A DNA stretch of 11,469 nucleotides from JBFKAV01 sp041621405 (GTDB lineage: Bacteria > Pseudomonadota > Alphaproteobacteria > Rhodobacterales > Rhodobacteraceae), in assembly GCA_041621405.1 (NCBI GenBank), contig JBFKAV010000117.1, positions 1 to 11,469 of the forward strand, read 5' to 3'. Both the position numbers and the translations under genes were made by a program. Position 1 is the stretch's first letter. The number at the start of each line of letters is the position of its first letter. The notes beneath the pieces are model-generated. The model saw nothing but the letters and a program-made list of their open reading frames with translations. It did no database searches and was not told the DNA's origin. Of this stretch, positions 7,539 to 11,469 are shown one piece after another.

Positions 7539-8678
7539 TCACGCGCCGGCCTCGATTTCCGGGATCGCCTCGCGGACGAGGTCGTGGAACGACCGGAGCC
7601 CGCGCTCCAGGTCCGACAGGATCGCGCCCTCGTATCCGGTGGCCGACATCGTCGCCTCGTAGGCCCAGACGCAGAGGTCGTGATCTTCCGCCGCGGTGAT
7701 CCGGTCGATCCGGCCCGAGAGGTAGCGCAGCGCCCTCAGCTCGCGCGTCTCCTCGGCGAAGCGGTAGGCGCGGCCGCGCTGGATCGTCTCGCCTTCCGAG
7801 AGCGGGATCTCCTGGTACCAGATCGCGCTGTCGGGATAGAGGCCGAGCACGGTGTTGGGAAAGAGGTTGTAGTAGCTCCAGCGCCGCGCCGCCGGCCCCT
7901 CGACCGGGCTCGCGTCGAGCAGCGCCTTGTAGGCGTGCACGCTCCAGGACCGCCCCGGCCCGTCATTGAACACCCCATCCGAGCGCGAGGTGAACCCCTC
8001 CCAGTCGCCATCCGCATAGCCGTCGCCGTAAAGCTCGTGCAACGCCGGGTGCGCCTGGCGCACGTGATAGCCCTCGTTGTCGACGTCGCGCAGGCTCTTC
8101 CAGTTGGCCTGGACCCGGTCCTCCCAGGCGTTCTGCGGAATCCGGACCATCGACGCGGTGTCGAAGGCGGCGAAATCATCCGCGTAGGGCGCCATCAGCT
8201 CGGCCAGAGCCGGCAGGTCCGAAGGCTCGAAGCGCAGGAAGACGAAGCCGTGCCAGACCTCCATCTCGACGGGCTTCAGGCCCCATTCCGCGCGGTCGAG
8301 CGGCGGGAAGCTCGCGCGCTCGGCCACACCCCTTAGCGTGCCGTCGAGGTTGTAGGCCCAGCCGTGGAACGGACAGATGACCGCCTTGTTGCAGCGCCCC
8401 ACCTCTGCCGTCACCAGCTTCGTCCCGCGGTGGCGGCAGATGTTGTGGAAGGCGCGAAGCTCGCCGTCGTGGCCGCGGATCACAACGGCCCGCTCGCCGG
8501 CGATGTCGAGCGTCAGGTAGTCGCCGGGCTCCGGCAGGTCGCTGACATGGCCCGCGATCTGCCAGTGCCGGCGGAAGAGCCGCCGCTTCTCCAGCACATG
8601 GATGCGAGGATCGTGATAGGCCCGGGCGGGAAGCCCCCGCCGGTCCCAATCCTGATCCTCGGCCCAATCCCTGGCCAT
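7539..8678 (-). CDS. Rieske non-heme iron oxygenase, alpha subunit (choline monooxygenase/GbcA/CntA-like)
   Basis: This is a 379-residue ring-hydroxylating-type oxygenase. The N-terminal Rieske [2Fe-2S] site is complete: Cys81-x-His83 (CRHRG) and Cys102-x2-His105 (CPFHGW). The catalytic domain shows NWKSLRDVDNEGYHVRQAHP, with Glu202 at the bridging acidic position and iron ligands His205 and His210. EDHD near 331-334 probably supplies the third ligand (Asp332). The bridging Glu instead of Asp is a feature of quaternary-amine oxygenases such as carnitine or glycine-betaine monooxygenase, so an N-methylated compound is a plausible substrate. Aromatic substrates cannot be excluded. No reductase or ferredoxin gene is adjacent, so electrons must come from a partner encoded elsewhere. 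The ATG start is supported by a GGAGG at 8688-8684, 5 nt upstream. Two palindromic operators lie just upstream. Confidence 0.93.
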   Translation of the reverse strand: MARDWAEDQDWDRRGLPARAYHDPRIHVLEKRRLFRRHWQIAGHVSDLPEPGDYLTLDIAGERAVVIRGHDGELRAFHNICRHRGTKLVTAEVGRCNKAVICPFHGWAYNLDGTLRGVAERASFPPLDRAEWGLKPVEMEVWHGFVFLRFEPSDLPALAELMAPYADDFAAFDTASMVRIPQNAWEDRVQANWKSLRDVDNEGYHVRQAHPALHELYGDGYADGDWEGFTSRSDGVFNDGPGRSWSVHAYKALLDASPVEGPAARRWSYYNLFPNTVLGLYPDSAIWYQEIPLSEGETIQRGRAYRFAEETRELRALRYLSGRIDRITAAEDHDLCVWAYEATMSATGYEGAILSDLERGLRSFHDLVREAIPEIEAGA

Positions 8679-8689
8679 GGTCGCCTCCG

Positions 8690-8715
8690 CTAATTTGAGT
8701 GTTCGCTCAAATTAG
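8690..8715. promoter_or_regulatory. Operator 1 upstream of the Rieske oxygenase (TetR-type palindrome)
   Basis: A perfect 10-bp inverted repeat, CTAATTTGAG (8690-8699) and CTCAAATTAG (8706-8715), flanks a 6-bp centre. Its core TTTGAGTGTTCGCTCAAA matches operator 2 at 15 of 18 positions. It begins 12 bp upstream of the Rieske start codon and would cover the predicted -10 box. Size, symmetry and the TTGAG/CTCAA half-sites fit a TetR-family repressor, but no TetR gene is in the window. Confidence 0.75.
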
Positions 8716-8737
8716 CCCGCCACTCCGGCCCGGGCAA
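8709..8737 (-). promoter_or_regulatory. Possible promoter of the Rieske gene between the two operators
   Basis: On the minus strand TTGCCC (8737-8732) and TAATTT (8714-8709) are separated by exactly 17 nt. The -35 box matches 4 of 6 and the -10 box only 3 of 6 consensus positions. The placement is persuasive: the -10 box is inside operator 1, and operator 2 lies just upstream of the -35 box, so a bound repressor would block RNA polymerase. Confidence 0.35.
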
Positions 8738-8743
8738 GGGAAA

Positions 8744-8761
8744 TCTGAGCGATCGCTCAAA
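8744..8761. promoter_or_regulatory. Operator 2 upstream of the Rieske oxygenase (TetR-type palindrome)
   Basis: The sequence TCTGAGCGATCGCTCAAA contains a perfect 14-bp palindrome (TGAGCGATCGCTCA, 8746-8759). It repeats the operator 1 core with 15 of 18 identities, and the two cores are 50 bp apart start to start. The pair lies between the stop of the 87-aa gene (8780) and the Rieske start (8678). This suggests two regulator dimers acting on one promoter. Confidence 0.75.
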
Positions 8762-8779
8762 CTTTCCCCGGAATCCGGC

Positions 8780-9043
8780 TCAGCGCTGCACCGCCTCGAT
8801 CGAGATCGCGCGCTTCCTCAGCTCGTTCTGCAGCGCGGGCACGACCCGCAGGTGGTCCACCGCCACCCGCATCGCCTCGCCGATCCGCGTGACGTTGGCG
8901 CCCGGCGTCTTCACCCGCCAGATCAGGCGCCGGGCGACGCCGTCGTCGTAGACGATCTCGACCCCGCCGCCGCCGCGCGCCTGGCGGAGGCCAAGGAAAT
9001 GACCGCTCCCGTGGGAGCTGTGGAACGTTTCGATATGTGCCAT
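8780..9043 (-). CDS. Hypothetical protein (87 aa)
   Basis: This is an unrecognised 87-residue protein. It looks coding because its composition is balanced and third codon positions are G/C-rich in this frame, while competing frames give Arg/Gly-rich nonsense. There is a His/Gly-rich N-terminus (residues 3-16), a predicted strand-rich middle (GVEIVYDDG, RRLIWRVK), and a helical C-terminal half from about residue 55 (RIGEAMRVAVDHLRVVPALQNELRKRAIS). There is no cysteine, membrane segment or signal peptide. It starts with ATG at 9043 with only a weak upstream GCAGG. It begins 66 nt after the ArsR gene on the same strand and ends 19 bp before operator 2. It may form a unit with arsR, or be read through into the Rieske gene. 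Function is unknown. Confidence 0.65.
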   Translation of the reverse strand: MAHIETFHSSHGSGHFLGLRQARGGGGVEIVYDDGVARRLIWRVKTPGANVTRIGEAMRVAVDHLRVVPALQNELRKRAISIEAVQR

Positions 9044-9109
9044 GGGCCTGCTCGATTTCTGTTATGGCTGCCTCAAGGCTCCGACGATGCCAGAGGCCCG
9101 CCGAATCGG

Positions 9110-9850
9110 TCAATTCACGGAAGCGCGATTGGCCGGGCCGCGAGTCCGATGCGCAACATTCGGCGTGGGGATCGGCGGAAAATGGCGCGCGAACTGGCGC
9201 AGGCCCTCGGGCGAAAACCGCACCACCCGGCTGCCCGCCTTACGGCGCGCCCAGCCCAGCGTCTCGATCCGCACCAGGATCGCGCGGCCGAGGCTGCCGG
9301 CGAGGTGCGTCCGCCGCTCGCTCCAGTCGAGGCATTCCCGGCACAGGGGTGCCCTGCCCCGCTCGAGCGCGGCGAGGTCGAGGCCGAGGCCGGCGAGGAA
9401 GCCCCGCCCGGTCTCGGTCGGCGCGATCCCGGCCGCGCCGAGGGCCAGGAAGCCGCGCGCCAGCAGGCTCTCGTAGGCCTGGATCCCCAACTCGCCCGCG
9501 AGGTGGTTGTAGCAGACCCGTGCCCGCCTAAGCGCGGCGTCGCGCGGCCCGGTTCGGGTGCGCAGCTGCCCCTTGCCGGCCGCGAGCCCCATCAACGCCT
9601 CGAGCGCGGCGGCGACCTCGGCGCCGGCGAGCGCAAAATACTTGTGCCGCCCCTGCCGCCGTGCCGCGATGAGGCCCCCGCCTTCGAGCTTGCCGAGATG
9701 CGCGCTCGCGGTCGGCAGGCCGACGCCGGCCTCGCGCGCGAGCTCGCCCGCCGTCAGCGCCTTCCCGGACATCAGCGCGGTCAGCATGTTGGCGCGTGCC
9801 GGGTCGCCGATCAGAGCGGCGACCATCGCAATGTCGGGGCCGTCTTTCAT
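9110..9850 (-). CDS. ArsR-family transcriptional regulator with extended C-terminal domain
   Basis: This is a 246-residue winged-helix DNA-binding protein. The ArsR-type fold occupies residues 8-75: ALIGDPARANMLTALM, recognition helix region GLPTASAHLGKLEGGGLI (44-61) and wing ARRQGRHKYFALA (63-75). Past residue 100 there is a second conserved-looking region with VCYNHLAGELG (Cys113) and CRECLDWSERRTHLAG (Cys170, Cys173, His182). This layout belongs to the longer ArsR-like regulators, not to the roughly 100-residue metal sensors, and the classic ELCVCDL metal motif is absent. The Cys113/CxxC set could sense thiol-reactive compounds or a metal, but this is inference. The ATG at 9850 has no ribosome binding site. 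A promoter placed so that transcription starts at that ATG suggests a leaderless mRNA. It diverges from the NIPSNAP/ABM/EamA genes and probably regulates them and itself. Confidence 0.88.
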   Translation of the reverse strand: MKDGPDIAMVAALIGDPARANMLTALMSGKALTAGELAREAGVGLPTASAHLGKLEGGGLIAARRQGRHKYFALAGAEVAAALEALMGLAAGKGQLRTRTGPRDAALRRARVCYNHLAGELGIQAYESLLARGFLALGAAGIAPTETGRGFLAGLGLDLAALERGRAPLCRECLDWSERRTHLAGSLGRAILVRIETLGWARRKAGSRVVRFSPEGLRQFARHFPPIPTPNVAHRTRGPANRASVN

Positions 9851-9873
9851 GCTTCGATGGTAGACGAAGCATG
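9848..9873. promoter_or_regulatory. Inverted-repeat operator over the ArsR start codon
   Basis: A perfect 9-bp inverted repeat, CATGCTTCG (9848-9856) and CGAAGCATG (9865-9873), has an 8-bp spacer. It covers the ArsR start codon, the predicted -10 box and part of the promoter spacer. It lies 45 bp upstream of the divergent NIPSNAP start. TTCG/CGAA half-sites are compatible with winged-helix ArsR dimers. It is the likely site for autorepression and for control of the divergent operon. Confidence 0.65.
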
Positions 9874-9885
9874 GGCGCGCCTCAA
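9857..9885 (-). promoter_or_regulatory. Predicted leaderless promoter of the ArsR gene
   Basis: On the minus strand TTGAGG (9885-9880) and TACCAT (9862-9857) are separated by 17 nt, each matching 4 of 6 consensus positions. Six bases (CGAAGC) separate the -10 box from the ATG at 9850, so initiation at the usual distance falls on the A of ATG. This agrees with the absence of a ribosome binding site. Confidence 0.5.
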
Positions 9886-9918
9886 TAGGCTATGGCTCAG
9901 GAGGTCAAGGAGGAACCC

Positions 9919-10248
9919 ATGCTGACCTGCGTCATCCGCTATCATATCGACCCCACGAAGAAGGCCCAGTTCGAACGCTACGCGCGGACCTGGGGCGAGG
10001 CGATCCCGCGCTGCGGCGCCGACCTCGTCGGCTACTTCGCGCCGCACGAGGGTTCGTCCACCCTCGCCTACGGCATCTACCACGTCGAGAGCCTGGCGGC
10101 CTACGAGGCCTACCGCGCCCGCCTCGCCGCCGATCCGCTGGGGCGGGAGAACTACGCCTTCGCCCAGGCCGAGCGCTTCCTGTTGCGCGAGGACCGGACC
10201 TTCCTCAAGCTCGTCTCCGCACCGCATGGAGAAGGGAGCCGCCCATGA
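9919..10248 (+). CDS. NIPSNAP family protein
   Basis: This is a 109-residue small cytosolic protein of the NIPSNAP family, which has a dimeric alpha/beta (ferredoxin-like) barrel fold. It begins MLTCVIRYHIDPTKKAQFERYA, followed by VGYFAPHEGSSTLAYGIYHV and YRARLAADPLGREN, which is typical of the family. The biochemical role of bacterial members is mostly unknown. I chose ATG at 9919 because a perfect AAGGAGG (9907-9913) lies 5 nt upstream. An in-frame ATG at 9892 would add nine residues but has no ribosome binding site, and its extension encodes the Shine-Dalgarno itself. It is the first gene of the operon divergent from ArsR. Its stop overlaps the next start in an ATGA. Confidence 0.88.
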   Translation: MLTCVIRYHIDPTKKAQFERYARTWGEAIPRCGADLVGYFAPHEGSSTLAYGIYHVESLAAYEAYRARLAADPLGRENYAFAQAERFLLREDRTFLKLVSAPHGEGSRP

Positions 10249-10592
10249 TCGCCGTCATCTTCGAGGTCGAGCCCGCCGAGGGCCGCAAGGACGACTACCT
10301 CGCCCTGGCGGCGAAGATGCGGCCCCTGGCCGAGGCGACCCCCGGCTTCATCTCGGTCGAGCGGTTCCAGAGCCTGACCGATCCCGGCAAGCTGCTCTCG
10401 GTCTCGTTCTTCGAGGACGTGGCCGCCCTCGACCGCTGGCGCCAGCTGCCCGAGCACCGCGGGGCGCAGAAGGCCGGCCGCGGCGGCATCTTCGCGGGCT
10501 ACCGGCTGCGGGTGGCGCAGGTGCTGCGCGACTACGGGATGCACGACCGCGCCGAGGCCCCGGCCGACAGCAGGGACGCCCACGGGGCATGA
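10245..10592 (+). CDS. Antibiotic biosynthesis monooxygenase (ABM) domain protein
   Basis: This is a 115-residue protein with the ABM ferredoxin-like fold, related to YgiN-type quinol monooxygenases and heme-degrading IsdG relatives. Key segments are IAVIFEVEPAEGRKDDYLALA, PGFISVERFQSL, LLSVSFFEDVAALDRWRQLPEHR and the C-terminal VAQVLRDYGMHDRAEAPADS. These match a subgroup common in proteobacteria. Such proteins may oxidise small aromatic or quinone-like molecules without a metal or flavin, but the substrate here is unknown. Start and stop both lie in 4-nt ATGA overlaps with the neighbouring NIPSNAP and EamA genes, so the three are translationally coupled. A GAAGGGAG lies upstream of the start. 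Confidence 0.9.
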   Translation: MIAVIFEVEPAEGRKDDYLALAAKMRPLAEATPGFISVERFQSLTDPGKLLSVSFFEDVAALDRWRQLPEHRGAQKAGRGGIFAGYRLRVAQVLRDYGMHDRAEAPADSRDAHGA

Positions 10593-11469
10593 CCCGCGCC
10601 CCTTGGGGCGACTACGCGCTCCTCGGCCTCCTCGCGCTGCTCTGGGGGTCGTCCTACCTCTGGATCAAGCTGGCCGTGGCCGAGATCCCGCCGGTCACGT
10701 TGATCGCGCTTCGCGTGACGGGGGCGGCGGCGCTGCTCCTCGCCGTCCTCACCGCTGCGGGCGGCCGGGTCCCCTCCGACCTCGGCACCTGGGGGCGGCT
10801 CTTCGTGCAGTCGGTCCTGAACAGCACCGGCGCCTGGACGATCCTCGCCTGGGGCCAGCAGCACGTGCCGGCGGGGCTCGCCAGCGTGCTCAACTCCACC
10901 TCCCCCGTCTTCGTGCTCCTGGCGGCGCTCGCGCTCTCCGGCGGGGCCGCCGTCAGGGCGCGCCGGGCCTTCGGCGCCGCGCTCGGCCTTACCGGCGTCG
11001 TCCTGATCGTCGAGCCCGGGGTCCTCGCCGGCCTCGGCGCGCAGGTCGCCGGCCAGGCCGCTTGCCTGCTCGGCGCCCTGCTCTACGCCGGCGCCGCGCT
11101 CTACGCGCCCCGGCTCTCGCACCTCTCCCCGCTGGCGGCGGCGGCCGGCACCATGCTCTGCGCATCCGCCGTCCTCGCGCCCGCCGCGCTGGTCCTCGAT
11201 GCACCCTGAACGCTCACGCCCTCGCCGCGCGCCCTCGCCGCCGCCCTGGCGCTGGCGCTCCCGTCAACCGGCGTGGCGCTCCTGATCTACTTCCGGCTGG
11301 TCCGCAGCCTTGGCCCCCTCGGCGTCGCCAGCCAGAGCTACCTCCGCGCCGGGGTCGGCGTCGCCCTCGGCGTGGCGCTCCTTGGCGAGCGCCCCTCGGC
11401 CCTCGACCTCGCCGGTCTCGCCGCCGCGATCCTCGGCGTCGCGCTGATCAACTGGCCCGCAAGCGCCCC
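10589..11469 (+). pseudogene. EamA/DMT-family exporter interrupted by an in-frame TGA; 3' end cut by the window
   Basis: This is a drug/metabolite transporter superfamily inner-membrane exporter. Translation from ATG 10589 (ATGA overlap with the ABM gene) gives the first EamA domain, with ALLWGSSYLWIKLAV at residues 17-31, and the start of the second domain, before TGA at 11207-11209 (codon 207). The same frame then continues without a stop for 86 codons to the edge of the window. It encodes the expected remainder, including STGVALLIYFRLVRSLGP, VALLGERPS and AAAILGVALINWP. The stop follows VLDAP and precedes TLTPSP, where related proteins usually have PWTL, so a TGG-to-TGA change at a tryptophan codon is the simplest explanation. 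Total length would be near the usual 290-300 residues. It could be a recent nonsense mutation, a sequencing error, or a suppressed stop. The 206-residue product would lack the last three or so membrane helices. Confidence 0.85.

Noticed and set aside
9892..9918. An earlier ATG for the NIPSNAP gene
   Set aside because: It has no ribosome binding site, and its extension covers a perfect AAGGAGG that serves the ATG at 9919.
10226..10588. An upstream extension of the EamA frame to ATG 10226
   Set aside because: This part is out of frame over the real ABM gene and gives Arg/Gly-rich sequence. The ATGA overlap at 10589 is the natural start.
11207..11209. Reassignment of TGA to tryptophan in this organism
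   Set aside because: Many genes here, including glnE, the ABC genes, Rieske and ArsR, end in TGA at sensible places and use TGG for Trp, so the standard bacterial code applies.

Overview
The window is very GC-rich, with strong G/C preference at third codon positions. It carries glnE, a PotABC-type transporter, a choline-monooxygenase-like Rieske oxygenase and GC-rich hairpin elements of a kind I associate with Rhodobacteraceae. This points to an alphaproteobacterium, most likely of that family. The window is coding almost end to end, and no tRNA, rRNA, CRISPR array, transposase or phage gene is visible.

Minus-strand block, positions 65-9850, read right to left. An ArsR-type regulator (9850-9110) is followed by an unrecognised 87-aa gene (9043-8780). 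Next come two near-identical palindromic operators (8761-8690) and the Rieske oxygenase they probably control (8678-7539). An MFS exporter with a histidine-rich tail (7507-6176) follows 31 nt later. Then comes a tightly overlapping permease-permease-ATPase operon of the spermidine/putrescine ABC type (6099-3312), which has no substrate-binding protein in the window. Two GC-rich hairpins (3293-3256) separate this from glnE (3155-354), the glutamine synthetase adenylyltransferase. A small gene (331-65) probably shares the glnE transcript.

Plus-strand block, positions 9919-11469. Three genes, each overlapping the next by 4 bp, diverge from the ArsR gene: a NIPSNAP-family protein, an antibiotic-biosynthesis-monooxygenase (ABM) fold protein and an EamA/DMT exporter. 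A perfect 9-bp inverted repeat with an 8-bp spacer overlaps the ArsR start codon and a predicted leaderless promoter. It is the natural candidate for the operator governing both directions. The EamA frame is interrupted by an in-frame TGA where a tryptophan would be expected. The frame is otherwise intact for 86 more codons to the window edge.

The most distinctive observations are the EamA nonsense codon, the paired operators in front of the Rieske gene, the leaderless ArsR promoter with its operator over the start codon, the histidine-rich MFS tail, and a hairpin-plus-motif repeat present once on each strand. No clearly novel multi-gene defence or mobile system is visible. The ArsR/NIPSNAP/ABM/EamA cluster and the operator/Rieske/MFS cluster are the best candidates for uncharacterised small-molecule response modules.
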